Assembly (NCBI GenBank): GCA_023511405.1
Contig: JAIMBO010000017.1
Span: 1-32,914 of the forward strand
Reading direction: 5' to 3'
DNA: 32,914 nucleotides
Source of the DNA: Rubrobacteraceae bacterium
Lineage (GTDB): Bacteria; Actinomycetota; Rubrobacteria; Rubrobacterales; Rubrobacteraceae
The stretch's first letter is position 1; each line of letters starts with the position of its first letter. Under the pieces are notes generated by a model that was not told where the DNA came from, made no database searches, and was given only the letters and a program-made list of their open reading frames with translations. Shown here piece after piece: positions 17,249 to 24,590 of the stretch. Position numbers and translations under genes: made by a program.

Positions 17249-18226
17249 ATGGATACGAGCACACGCCTCTCGCTATACAGGACGATGGTCCGCATCCGGG
17301 CCTTCGAAGAGGCGATAAGACGGGAGTACTACGTGGGCAAGCAGCCCGTCTTCGACATCGGGGCCGGCCCGGTACCGGGCGAGATGCACCTCGCGGCGGG
17401 CCAGGAGCCGGTGGCCGCCGGGTTGTGCGCCCACCTGAGGTCCGACGACGCCCTCACGGGTCCCCACCGCCCGCACCACATCGCGCTCGCCCACGGGGTG
17501 GACATGAAGCGGATGACCGCTGAGATCTTCGGGCGCGAGAGCGGCCTGTGCCACGGCAAGGGCGGTCACATGCACCTCTTCGCCCCGGAAGTCCACTTCG
17601 GGTGCTCGGGGATAATCGCGGAGGGCATGCCGACCGCCTGCGGGCAGGCGCTCGCGTTCAAGAAACGCGGTACAGATCAGGTAGCGGCCGCCGTCGTCGG
17701 GGAGGGGGCCGTAAACCAGGGCGGCTTCCACGAGTCGCTGAACCTCGCCGCGCTGTGGAAGCTCCCGGTGATCTTCGTCGTCGAGGACAACGACTGGGGC
17801 ATCTCGGTGCCCCGCTCGGCCTCGACGAGCAACTTCTCGGCCACCGACCGGGGCCGGGCCTACGGCATCCCCGGCGAGCGGGTCGAGGACAACTCGGTGG
17901 AAGGCGTCTACGAGGCGTGCGGACGCGCCGTACAGAGGGCACGCCGGGGCGAGGGACCGTCGCTGATCGAGGTGCACACCCTGCGACTCTGGGGCCACTT
18001 CGAGGGCGACGCGCAGGGCTACCGCGAGAGTGAGCTCGAAGACGTGCCGGGGCGCGACCCGATCCCGACCTACCGGAGGACGCTCATCGAAGAGGGCTTG
18101 CTCGACGAGGAGGAGGCCCAGAGGATCCGGGCCGAGGCCGAAGAGGAGGTCGAGGCGGCGATCCGGTTCGCCAAAGAAAGCCCCGAGCCCGCGCCCGATG
18201 AGGCGCTGGAGCACGTCTTCGCCTGA
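17249..18226 (+). CDS. Thiamine diphosphate dehydrogenase E1 component, alpha subunit (pyruvate/acetoin type)
   Basis: 325 aa from ATG 17249, 4 bases after AAAGGAGG (17237-17244); the longer open frame upstream runs over the LLM remnant and is not coding. It is the alpha half of the heterotetrameric E1 that decarboxylates a 2-oxo acid, or cleaves acetoin, and passes the acyl group to a lipoyl arm. The ThDP/Mg motif begins GEGAVNQGGFHESLN (151-165) and ends at VVEDND (177-182). GEG instead of GDG is known from branched-chain E1 alpha. HHIALAHG, CHGKGGHMH and the W-G-I-S loop after the ThDP motif also fit AcoA/PdhA. Length and sequence style are nearest to acetoin dehydrogenase AcoA, but the substrate is open. 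The E1 beta gene follows 18 bases later. Confidence 0.92.
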   Translation: MDTSTRLSLYRTMVRIRAFEEAIRREYYVGKQPVFDIGAGPVPGEMHLAAGQEPVAAGLCAHLRSDDALTGPHRPHHIALAHGVDMKRMTAEIFGRESGLCHGKGGHMHLFAPEVHFGCSGIIAEGMPTACGQALAFKKRGTDQVAAAVVGEGAVNQGGFHESLNLAALWKLPVIFVVEDNDWGISVPRSASTSNFSATDRGRAYGIPGERVEDNSVEGVYEACGRAVQRARRGEGPSLIEVHTLRLWGHFEGDAQGYRESELEDVPGRDPIPTYRRTLIEEGLLDEEEAQRIRAEAEEEVEAAIRFAKESPEPAPDEALEHVFA

Positions 18227-18244
18227 GGGAAAGGAGGAAGGAAG

Positions 18245-19273
18245 ATGACGACCGCAGAGAGGACCCGCGAGAGGCGGTTAACCACCGCGCGGGCGATGGT
18301 CGAGGGCATCGCGCAGGAGATGCGCCGCAACGAAGAGGTCTTCGTCATGGGCGAAGACGTCGGCGCCTACGGTGGCATCTTCGGCACCACCACCGGGCTC
18401 CTCGATGAGTTCGGTCCCGAGCGGGTGATGGACACCCCGATCAGCGAGACCGGGTTCATCGGCGCCGGGGTCGGGGCCGCCATCGAAGGTATGCGCCCCA
18501 TCGTCGAGCTGATGTTCGTCGACTTCTTCGGCGTGTGCATGGACCAGATCTACAACCACATGGCCAAGATCCACTACGAGTCCGGCGGCAACGTCAAGGT
18601 GCCGATGGTCCTGATGACCTCGGTCGGCGGTGGCTACTCCGACGGGGCCCAGCACTCGCAATGCCTGTGGGCCACCTTCGCCCACCTGCCGGGGATGAAG
18701 ATCGTCGTCCCCTCCAACCCGCGCGACGCCAAGGGGCTCATGATCTCCGCGATCCGGGACGACAACCCCGTCGTCTACATGACCCACAAGGGCATCATGG
18801 GCCTGGCCTGGATGGCCAAGAACGCCCGCTCGGTCGGCCCGGTACCCGAAGAGGAGTACGAGGTCCCGATAGGCAAGGCGAGCGTGGCCCGCGAGGGCAC
18901 AGACGCCACCGTCGTGACCCTCTCGCTCTCGGTCCACCACGCGCTCGACGTGGCCGAGCGGCTCTCGGGAGAGGGCATAGAGCTGGAGGTCCTCGACCTG
19001 AGGAGCCTGGTCCCGCTCGACCGAGAGGCGATCCTGGAGTCGGTCGGCAAGACCGGCAGGGTGCTCGTCGTCGACGAGGACTACCGATCCTTCGGGCTCT
19101 CCGGCGAGATCGCCGCGACGATCGCCGAGGAGGACCCCACGCTGCTCAAGGCCCCGCTCTCGCGGGTGGCGGTACCGGATGTGCCCATCCCGTACGCGAG
19201 GCCGCTCGAACGGGCGGTCCTGCCCACCCCCGAGCGGATAGAGGAGGCAGCGCGCGGGCTGGTGGGCGCTTGA
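18245..19273 (+). CDS. Thiamine diphosphate dehydrogenase E1 component, beta subunit
   Basis: 342 aa; ATG 18245 follows AAAGGAGGAAG. The transketolase pyrimidine-binding domain comes first, with GEDVGAYGGIFG at 36-47, DTPISETGFIGAGVGAA at 63-79 and the E-L-M-F-V-D-F segment. The transketolase C-terminal domain follows (about 210-335), with VLDLRSLVPLD and the VVDEDY motif. This pairs with the upstream alpha chain to form E1. The final TGA overlaps the TTG start of the lipoyl protein (TTGA), so translation of the three proteins is coupled. Confidence 0.94.
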   Translation: MTTAERTRERRLTTARAMVEGIAQEMRRNEEVFVMGEDVGAYGGIFGTTTGLLDEFGPERVMDTPISETGFIGAGVGAAIEGMRPIVELMFVDFFGVCMDQIYNHMAKIHYESGGNVKVPMVLMTSVGGGYSDGAQHSQCLWATFAHLPGMKIVVPSNPRDAKGLMISAIRDDNPVVYMTHKGIMGLAWMAKNARSVGPVPEEEYEVPIGKASVAREGTDATVVTLSLSVHHALDVAERLSGEGIELEVLDLRSLVPLDREAILESVGKTGRVLVVDEDYRSFGLSGEIAATIAEEDPTLLKAPLSRVAVPDVPIPYARPLERAVLPTPERIEEAARGLVGA

Positions 19274-19503
19274 TCGAGGTCCGCTTCCCTGTCCTCAACG
19301 AGAGCGAGCCCGACGCCGAGGGGGTGCTCGCCACCTGGTTCGTCGGCGACGGCGAGGAGGTCGGGGAGGGTCAGCTTCTGTGCGAGGTCCAGGTGGAGAA
19401 GTCCTCCGAGGACGTCCACTCGGAAGGGGCGGGCACCATCCGGCTCGTGGTCTCCGAGGGAGAAGTGGTCCGTCAGGGAGAGGTGATCGCCCGCATAGAG
19501 TAG
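19270..19503 (+). CDS. Free-standing lipoyl-domain carrier protein
   Basis: 77 aa from TTG 19270, overlapping the E1 beta stop. No other start in this frame makes sense: upstream the frame is only the shadow of E1 beta. The whole protein is one biotinyl/lipoyl domain: GVLATWFVGDGEEVGEGQ, then the swinging-arm lysine Lys44 in QVEKSSED at the hairpin turn, then VVRQGEVIARIE. In usual complexes this domain is the N-terminus of a 400-aa E2 acyltransferase. Here it ends with TAG right after the domain, with no peripheral-binding or catalytic region, and the next gene is on the other strand. It probably carries the acyl group between this E1 and an E2/E3 encoded elsewhere. Confidence 0.85.
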   Translation: MIEVRFPVLNESEPDAEGVLATWFVGDGEEVGEGQLLCEVQVEKSSEDVHSEGAGTIRLVVSEGEVVRQGEVIARIE

Positions 19504-19511
19504 CCCTCGCG

Positions 19512-19964
19512 CTAGTGGTTGATGCGCTCGGCGCTCTCCGGGAAGGCTTCATGCACCCGGCAGAGGGCGGCTGAGGCACGGATCATATACAGCTCGAGCA
19601 GCAGGCGGCGCAGGACCCCGCAGCGGGCTCTCTGCTCCTCCACCATCCGGGCGAGCCTCAGCACGTCCTCCGTGCAGCGCTGGTAGCCGAGGGCGCACAT
19701 CTCGAGCTCGATCTCCGATGGCGAGCCGCGGAGGGTCCTCACCATCTCCGCGGCTCGCTCCGCCACGCTGCGGCTCGTCTCGGCCACGCCCGGCCGGGCC
19801 TCCTCGTACGGCGAGGCGGAGGCTATCCGTCCCACCGAAGCCCGGCGCAGGCGACGCAGGGTCCTCCTGCGACCGAGGGAGACGGCAAGGTCCATGATGA
19901 AGACCACGACCCCAAACAAGCCTCGCGCCATAAAACGCCAAAGACCACCGGACTTCTCTTGCAA
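19512..19964 (-). CDS. Small hypothetical membrane-anchored helical protein, coupled to the sigma factor
   Basis: 150 aa from TTG 19964. The start is fixed by AAGGAGGTG, a full match to the 16S anti-Shine-Dalgarno, 6 bases upstream, in the 12-base gap after the sigma factor stop. Residues 9-30 are one hydrophobic segment followed by a very basic stretch (GRRRTLRRLRR, 31-41), so the N-terminus is probably outside and the bulk cytoplasmic. The rest looks helical, possibly coiled, with four cysteines at 90, 97, 115 and 135. I do not recognise the family. Its place immediately after a sigma gene makes an anti-sigma or accessory role possible, but no known anti-sigma motif is seen. It converges on the lipoyl gene with only 8 bases between them. 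Confidence 0.7.
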   Translation of the reverse strand: MQEKSGGLWRFMARGLFGVVVFIMDLAVSLGRRRTLRRLRRASVGRIASASPYEEARPGVAETSRSVAERAAEMVRTLRGSPSEIELEMCALGYQRCTEDVLRLARMVEEQRARCGVLRRLLLELYMIRASAALCRVHEAFPESAERINH

Positions 19965-19976
19965 GGCCCACCTCCT

Positions 19977-20849
19977 TCAGGATGCAGGGGCCAGAGGCCG
20001 CCGGGCCATCCGCCGGCTCGCCACCCTCAACGACCGCTCCGCCTGGGTCTGCAGCTGGCGCACCCGCTCGCGGGAGCAGCCGAGCTCGCGGGCCAGCTCG
20101 GTGAGCGTCGCCGGCTCCCGGCCGTCGATACCGTACCTCCTGACCAAAACATAGTGCAGGTTCTCCGGCATCCGGCGCAGCGCCCCCCTGAGCCAGACGC
20201 TCTCCACCCTGCTCATGGCGATGCCGGCGACGTCTGAGCTCTCCCCGTCATCGACGAAATCCCCGGCCACGGCCCCCGGATCATCCTCCGAGATCGGCCG
20301 GTCGAAGCTCGTCACCTCGGGGGTGGCGCTCAGGGCGAAGACGACCTCCTCCACGCTCCACCCGAGCCTCTCGGCGATCTCCGCCTCCCGCGGGTCGCGC
20401 CCGAGCTCGAAGGAGAGTTCCTCGCGGGCCCGGATCGCCTTGCGGATCTTCTCCCCCATCTGCACCGGGATCCTGACGACCCGGCCTTTGTCCGAGATCG
20501 CCCGCCCGACCGCCTGGCGGATCCACCAGGTGGCGTACGTCGAGAAGCGGTAGCCCCGCTCGGGGTCGAACCTCTCGACCGCCTTCATCAGCCCGATGTT
20601 GCCCTCCTGGATGAGGTCCTCGAACGGCAGCCCCATCCCCCGATACCTCTTGGCCACCGAGACCACAAGCCTGAGGTTGCGCTCTATCAGCTCCGCGCGC
20701 GCCTCTGTATCCCCGCCTCTCGCCCGCCGGGAGAGCGCGACCTCCTCCTCGTGGGTCAGAAGCGGAAGGCGGCTGATCCGCTCCATGTAGCCCTCGAGTA
20801 GACCGGGAGCACCGATCTCCTGCTCCGCCACGTTCTCGATCAGACTCAT
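19977..20849 (-). CDS. RNA polymerase sigma factor, RpoD-related group (no region 1.1)
   Basis: 290 aa from ATG 20849 (AAGGGG 4 bases upstream); a GTG one codon earlier is possible. Region 1.2 is present ([20 protein letters not shown], about 21-40, in two halves). Region 2 has [33 protein letters not shown] (76-94) and the -10 recognition/melting segment [14 protein letters not shown] (101-114). Region 3 follows, and region 4 has the helix-turn-helix in [19 protein letters not shown]. This is a group 1/group 2 type factor like HrdB or SigB of actinobacteria but without region 1.1 and much shorter than a housekeeping RpoD, so an alternative, growth- or stress-linked sigma is likely. A PHO-box-like array lies about 85 bases upstream. 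Confidence 0.93.
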   Translation of the reverse strand: MSLIENVAEQEIGAPGLLEGYMERISRLPLLTHEEEVALSRRARGGDTEARAELIERNLRLVVSVAKRYRGMGLPFEDLIQEGNIGLMKAVERFDPERGYRFSTYATWWIRQAVGRAISDKGRVVRIPVQMGEKIRKAIRAREELSFELGRDPREAEIAERLGWSVEEVVFALSATPEVTSFDRPISEDDPGAVAGDFVDDGESSDVAGIAMSRVESVWLRGALRRMPENLHYVLVRRYGIDGREPATLTELARELGCSRERVRQLQTQAERSLRVASRRMARRPLAPAS

Positions 20850-20934
20850 CACTCCCCTTCTCGACGCTTCGGATTTCGTCCCCGAAGAGGGTTCCTCTTC
20901 TCACCACGTTTTATTCCCGCGGTCTTCAAGGATT

Positions 20935-20974
20935 CAGTAAAGAGCGGTTAGAAAGCCGTAAAGAACTCTCAAAC
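20935..20974 (-). promoter_or_regulatory. Four-unit, exactly 11-bp-phased repeat upstream of the sigma factor
   Basis: Read on the minus strand, GTTTGAG (20968-20974), CTTTACG (20957-20963), TCTAACC (20946-20952) and TTTACTG (20935-20941) start every 11 bases. The first unit is identical to the first unit of the array ahead of the PAP2 gene. The CTTTACG and TTTACT cores recur in the plus-strand array 60 bases away. It sits in the 292-base divergent gap 20850-21141, pointing toward the sigma gene. Confidence 0.5.
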
Positions 20975-21034
20975 TCTCCCCCGGATCGCTTAACAAAACC
21001 ATGCATGATCCGCCAAAAACGCCGACTTTGCCCG

Positions 21035-21089
21035 CTTAACACCTCTTTACGAAAGCTTTACTGGAGGTTCACAGGCATGGAGCTATGCT
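21035..21089 (+). promoter_or_regulatory. Four-unit phased repeat and -10 upstream of the GPR1/FUN34/YaaH transporter
   Basis: CTTAACA (21035), CTTTACG (21045), CTTTACT (21056) and GTTCACA (21067) are direct repeats with spacings of 10, 11 and 11 bases. TATGCT (21084-21089) follows 10 bases after the last unit and can serve as a -10. This is the arrangement of PhoB/PhoP-activated promoters, in which the box replaces the -35. It lies about 70 bases before the transporter start. It is the best-conserved of the arrays in the window. Confidence 0.55.
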
Positions 21090-21141
21090 TAGAAGAGAAG
21101 CCGGCCGGCGAGAACCGAAGCTCTCACAAGGAGGTGTCAGG

Positions 21142-21861
21142 ATGAGTGATCAGAGTGTGAGGACAGAAAGGAGAGGGGCAGGGGGAGAAGCCGCGTCCAA
21201 CGGGCGTTCCCCGGCCCGCACGTTTTTGCAGCCGATAGCCGCCCCTTCGATAGTCGGGCTCTTCGGCTTCGCCGTCTCGACCTTCATGGTCGCGGCGAAC
21301 CTGGCCGGGTGGTACGGCAGCTCCTCCGAGCCGGTGTTCCTGTTCCCGCTCGCGTTCGCCTTCGGCGGGATAGCGCAGTTCGCCGCCGGGATGTGGTCCT
21401 TCAAGGCGCGGGATGCGGTGGCGGCCGGGATCCACTCGACGTGGGGTGCGTTCTGGATCGGCTACGGCATCCTCTGGTACATGGTGGCGAGGGGCATGGT
21501 CAGTACCGGCAGAGCCTTCGACCTGGGTCTCGGGTACTGGTTCATCGGGCTGACCGCGGTGACCTTCATGGGCGCCATAATCATCGGCACCGACAACATC
21601 GCCCTTGCGTTCGTCCTGCACACGCTGTGGCTCGGCGCCGGCGCGCTCGCCGTGGGGCTCCTCACCGCGACCCACTTCTGGGTGGTGATCGCCGGGTATC
21701 TGCTGATCCTCTCGGCCATAGCCGCCTGGTACTCTGGGAGCGCGCTGATGGCCGCCGGGATGGGCAAGCCGATGTTCCCGATGGGGCTGAGCCGACGCGA
21801 GAGGGAGAAGGCCGAGTTCAGCGCAGGGTTCGGCGAGCCCGGCGTGAAGCGAGGCCAGTAG
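21142..21861 (+). CDS. GPR1/FUN34/YaaH (SatP-type) acetate/succinate transporter
   Basis: 239 aa from ATG 21142, preceded by AAGGAGGTG; 19 codons of open frame upstream are noncoding. About 40 polar N-terminal residues are followed by six membrane segments. The family's first-helix motif is seen as IAAPSIVGLFGFAVSTFMVA (normally NPAPLGL), then FGGIAQFAAGMWSFKARDA and STWGAFWIGYG, all typical of SatP-like channels for acetate, succinate or proton-coupled monocarboxylates. Substitution of the canonical NPAPLGL asparagine/leucine pattern may mean a different substrate. It is a single gene, with its own array-type promoter and a strong terminator after it. Confidence 0.87.
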   Translation: MSDQSVRTERRGAGGEAASNGRSPARTFLQPIAAPSIVGLFGFAVSTFMVAANLAGWYGSSSEPVFLFPLAFAFGGIAQFAAGMWSFKARDAVAAGIHSTWGAFWIGYGILWYMVARGMVSTGRAFDLGLGYWFIGLTAVTFMGAIIIGTDNIALAFVLHTLWLGAGALAVGLLTATHFWVVIAGYLLILSAIAAWYSGSALMAAGMGKPMFPMGLSRREREKAEFSAGFGEPGVKRGQ

Positions 21862-21880
21862 TACCGGCAGGCCCACCGTC

Positions 21881-21911
21881 GGAGAGGCCCCGCTTCGAGC
21901 GGGGCCTCTCC
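21881..21911 (+). terminator. Intrinsic terminator after the transporter gene
   Basis: A perfect 14-bp stem, GGAGAGGCCCCGCT (21881-21894) with its complement at 21898-21911, has a TCG loop and is followed by CTTTC-type pyrimidines with TTT. It separates the transporter from the convergent response regulator, whose stop is at 21914. Being palindromic it could also act on the minus-strand transcript, but there it lacks a U-tract. Confidence 0.85.
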
Positions 21912-21913
21912 TT

Positions 21914-22618
21914 TCACTCTTCGGTGAACCTGTATCCGGCCCCGAAGACCGTCTGTATGTAGCGGGGGTTCTCGGGGTCGGGTTCTATCTTGTGCCGGAT
22001 GTGCTGGATGTGCACGTCCACCACCCGCGGCTCTCCGTAGAAGCACCCTCCCCAGATGTGCCTGAGGATGCGCTCCCGGTCGCACACCTCACCGGGGCGG
22101 GAGGCGAGGAAGGCGAGTATCTCGAACTCGCGGTTGGTCAGCCGGACCGGCTCCCCCTCACGGAAGACCCTGCGGCGCGAGAGGTCTATCTCGAGGCCGT
22201 CGAACTTCAGCGTCTCGCTCTGGGGAGCAGCCCTGGAGCGCCGGCGTCTCAGGTGCGCCCGGACCCGGCTCGCGAGCTCGCGCGGGCTGAAGGGCTTGGT
22301 GACGTAGTCGTCCGCCCCGACCTCGAGCCCAACCACGATGCTCGTCTCGTCATCCCGGACGCTGAGCATGATGATCGGCACGTTCTCCATCCCGGAGCCG
22401 CTCGCGCGTATCCTGCGGCACAGCGCGATCCCATCGGTGTCCGGGAGCATCCAGTCGAGGATCACGAGGTCGAAAGGCCCCTCGCCCTCCAGAAGCTCGG
22501 TGGCCTCCCTGCCGCTGGAGGCCGCCTCGACCTCGATACCCTCGTCGCCGAGCGCGTACTCGACGACCCTCCTGACCGCCGCGTCGTCTTCAACGACCAG
22601 TACCCTGGGCATCCTCAT
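21914..22618 (-). CDS. OmpR/PhoB-family response regulator
   Basis: 234 aa from ATG 22618 with AAGGAG 4 bases upstream. The receiver domain (4-120) has the acidic pocket Glu10/Asp11/Asp12, the phosphoacceptor Asp55 in LVILDWMLP, Ser86 and Lys108 in TKPF. The winged-helix DNA-binding domain (about 135-232) has LTNREFEILAFLASRPG, then VVDVHIQHIRHKIEPD and the terminal GAGYRF. It binds direct repeats as head-to-tail dimers in the known members. Its start lies inside the end of the kinase gene (29-base overlap), so the two make one operon and a cognate pair. It is an obvious candidate binder of the phased arrays in this window. Confidence 0.95.
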   Translation of the reverse strand: MRMPRVLVVEDDAAVRRVVEYALGDEGIEVEAASSGREATELLEGEGPFDLVILDWMLPDTDGIALCRRIRASGSGMENVPIIMLSVRDDETSIVVGLEVGADDYVTKPFSPRELASRVRAHLRRRRSRAAPQSETLKFDGLEIDLSRRRVFREGEPVRLTNREFEILAFLASRPGEVCDRERILRHIWGGCFYGEPRVVDVHIQHIRHKIEPDPENPRYIQTVFGAGYRFTEE

Positions 22619-23684
22619 CCATCTCCTTGAGCTCTATCTCGAAGGTGGACCCCTCGCCTTCGCGGGAGCTGACGCGCACGGTCCCCCCCATCCCCTCCAC
22701 CAGGTCCCTGCAGATGGAGAGCCCGAGCCCGAAGCCACCGGAGCCGGGACCTTTGTAAAACCGCTCGAATATGCGCGGCAGCTCCTCGGGGCTTATCCCC
22801 TCCCCTTCGTCCTCGACGGCTATCCGCCCGCCGTCGACCCACACCAGGACCCGCCGTCCCTCCGGGGAGTGCTTTACGGCGTTGCTCAGCAGGACGAGAA
22901 GCGCCTGCTCCAGGTGCTCCGGGTCCGCGAGGACCGGCCTCCGGTCGCGGACCTCGAGGCGGAGCTCGACCGAAGCGCCTTGAGCGATGGGCTCCATCCT
23001 CTCCACCGCCTCCCCGGCAACCCCGGCAGGGTCGGTCCGGCGAACGTGGGGCTCCCTTCTCTCGGCTCCGACGCGGGCGAGGCGCAGCAGCGTGTCGGAG
23101 AGGCGCTGCATCCGCACGGCCTCCGTCCGTACGTCCTCGAGCAGACGTCGTTGGCGCCCGGGGTCCTGCTCGCCGGTGAGGAGGAGTTCGGTCGCGCCGA
23201 GGATGGCCGTGATGGGCGTCTTGAGCTCGTGGGCGGCGTTGGCTATGAAACGCTGCTGGTTCGCCTCGAGCCGCTGCTCCTCGGAGAGGTCGCGCAGCAG
23301 AACGAGCACCCCGCCCCGGTGGTCGTCGAACTTGGGCAGGTGTTTGAGCCCGACCTGCACCGCCGTCTCTCCGGCGTGCGCGTATCCTCCCTCACACTGG
23401 AGAACGCGGGCACAGCGCTCGACGGCCCTCCTCAGGTCGAAGTCCTCGAACGGGCTCGGCACGGGCCGCTGGAGCAACTCGTCGCCCTCCACCCCCAGGA
23501 TGCCGCGGGCGGCCGGGTTGGCGAACATCACCCGGCATTTGAGGTCGGTGGCGAGAACGCCCTCGCTCATGTTCTCGAGGATGGCTTCGAGCGTCTCTTC
23601 CTTCTCTTCGAGCAGGCGTCGGGAACGACCCGGCAGCAGATCGTCGAGGGATTCTCTCAGCGACTCGAAGAGCTCCCGGATCAA
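22590..23684 (-). CDS. PAS-containing sensor histidine kinase without membrane segments
   Basis: 364 aa from TTG 23684 with GGGGGA 8 bases upstream; an ATG just ahead (23693) runs into TAG after one codon. A PAS domain covers about 30-135 (ILENMSEGVLATD, VMFANPAARGILG). HisKA follows with the phosphorylated His152 in NAAHELKTP. The HATPase has the N box LLSNAVKHS (Asn268), G1 DEGEGI at 292-297, the F box IFERFYKG and G2 GGFGLGLS at 316-323. No hydrophobic segment exists, whereas PhoR- and WalK-type kinases usually have one or two. The domain order is PhoR/WalK-like. It should sense a cytoplasmic ligand or another protein through PAS and phosphorylate the coupled regulator. Confidence 0.93.
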   Translation of the reverse strand: MIRELFESLRESLDDLLPGRSRRLLEEKEETLEAILENMSEGVLATDLKCRVMFANPAARGILGVEGDELLQRPVPSPFEDFDLRRAVERCARVLQCEGGYAHAGETAVQVGLKHLPKFDDHRGGVLVLLRDLSEEQRLEANQQRFIANAAHELKTPITAILGATELLLTGEQDPGRQRRLLEDVRTEAVRMQRLSDTLLRLARVGAERREPHVRRTDPAGVAGEAVERMEPIAQGASVELRLEVRDRRPVLADPEHLEQALLVLLSNAVKHSPEGRRVLVWVDGGRIAVEDEGEGISPEELPRIFERFYKGPGSGGFGLGLSICRDLVEGMGGTVRVSSREGEGSTFEIELKEMDEDAQGTGR

Positions 23685-23746
23685 CTAGTACATCCCCCGT
23701 CTTCCGTCCTCTCTCTCGAATCCCCACCGGGGAGCGGTCCTCCGGC

Positions 23747-23752
23747 ATTATA
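23747..23752 (-). promoter_or_regulatory. Perfect -10 hexamer upstream of the two-component operon
   Basis: On the minus strand TATAAT occurs in a GC-rich setting 62 bases ahead of the kinase TTG. I find no good -35 at 16-18 bases, so an activator or an alternative sigma may be needed. The gap 23685-23808 between phosphatase and kinase genes holds nothing else evident. Confidence 0.45.
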
Positions 23753-23808
23753 GCCGCAGCCGGAAGCGAAGCGGGGCAGGACGGGAGAAGGCGTCCCGGA
23801 GGGGATTC

Positions 23809-24429
23809 CTAGCGCAGCGAGATGCGCCGCCCTCCGGAGTCCCTCTTGGCCCCCGGCAGCGGGAGGTGCAGGGCGAGTATCACCCGGTCGGCGAGGCGGC
23901 TCAGCGCCCGCATGGCGGGCTCGAGCCAGAGGATAAGCACCGCGGCGACGACCGTTCCCACCACGAACCCGCCGGCGATGTCCCCCGGGTAGTGCTCGCC
24001 CACGTAGACCCGGGCGTAGCTCATCAGGGCGGCGTAGAGGAGCGCGAGGATGCCCAGGCGGCGATGGAAGGCGAGGAGCACGAACGAGATCGCGAAAGCC
24101 GCCGAGGCGTGGTCGCTGGGGAAAGAAGCGTCCGCCGGGTGGGGGGTGAGAAGGTGAACGGTGTCCGGATGGCTGACGAACGGACGCGGCCGGTACCATA
24201 TGTGGCTTATGATCACGTTCACGAGCAGCGCAGCCCCGGCCCCGATGAGCGCGGTTATCGCGCCGCGGCGCTCACGCTCGAGTCCCGCCACCCACCCGAT
24301 CAAAAACCACACCGCGATCAGCCCCACGAAGATCGCCACGGCCCATCCGGCGGCGTGCACCATGATCGCGTCGACCAGGGGATGGCTTCCGGCCGGAGCG
24401 TTGATCAGACGCTCTATCCTGTAGTCCAA
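23809..24429 (-). CDS. PAP2-family phosphatase, undecaprenyl-diphosphatase-like
   Basis: 206 aa from TTG 24429, chosen because AAGGAG is 8 bases upstream and the protein then begins MDYRIERLIN, the usual BcrC-like N-terminus. The 39 codons that can be read further up to ATG 24546 cross an AT-rich promoter region and are not convincing. Five or so membrane helices are seen. Motif 1 is YRPRP (79-83) with the usual lysine not obvious, motif 2 PSDHA at 104-108 (His107) and motif 3 ARVYVGEHYPGD at 139-150 (Arg140, His146, Asp150). Members dephosphorylate undecaprenyl diphosphate or lipid phosphates on the outer membrane face. The two-component operon follows on the same strand. Confidence 0.87.
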   Translation of the reverse strand: MDYRIERLINAPAGSHPLVDAIMVHAAGWAVAIFVGLIAVWFLIGWVAGLERERRGAITALIGAGAALLVNVIISHIWYRPRPFVSHPDTVHLLTPHPADASFPSDHASAAFAISFVLLAFHRRLGILALLYAALMSYARVYVGEHYPGDIAGGFVVGTVVAAVLILWLEPAMRALSRLADRVILALHLPLPGAKRDSGGRRISLR

Positions 24430-24486
24430 GCCTCTCTCCTTACAGCCGGGTTCCGTTAAAGCAATATTAAATTCTCGCCCGTCTCT

Positions 24487-24526
24487 ATGAGAAGCGGCTG
24501 AGAAAGCTCTTAAAAGAATCTCAAAC
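24487..24526 (-). promoter_or_regulatory. Four-unit, exactly 11-bp-phased repeat upstream of the PAP2 gene
   Basis: On the minus strand GTTTGAG (24520-24526), TTTTAAG (24509-24515), TTCTCAG (24498-24504) and TTCTCAT (24487-24493) start every 11 bases. TAATAT follows further down as a possible -10. The array lies in the 161-base divergent gap (24430-24590), which is much richer in A and T than the genes beside it. It points toward the phosphatase gene, but the divergent glycosyltransferase may also respond. Confidence 0.5.
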
Positions 24527-24590
24527 AAAACCGCTATATTCTTCATGTTTTGATGTACGATGAGCGACAGTCGGCGGCGGGAGGAAAGGG

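Noticed and set aside
23685-23693. Two-codon ATG-TAC-TAG frame directly before the kinase TTG start
   Set aside because: It could act as a tiny upstream frame, but GGGGG abuts the ATG too closely for initiation and chance occurrence is likely.
24430-24546. N-terminal extension of the PAP2 protein by 39 residues to ATG 24546
   Set aside because: The added stretch covers the AT-rich divergent gap with the phased repeats, and the family N-terminus begins at TTG 24429, which has its own AAGGAG.
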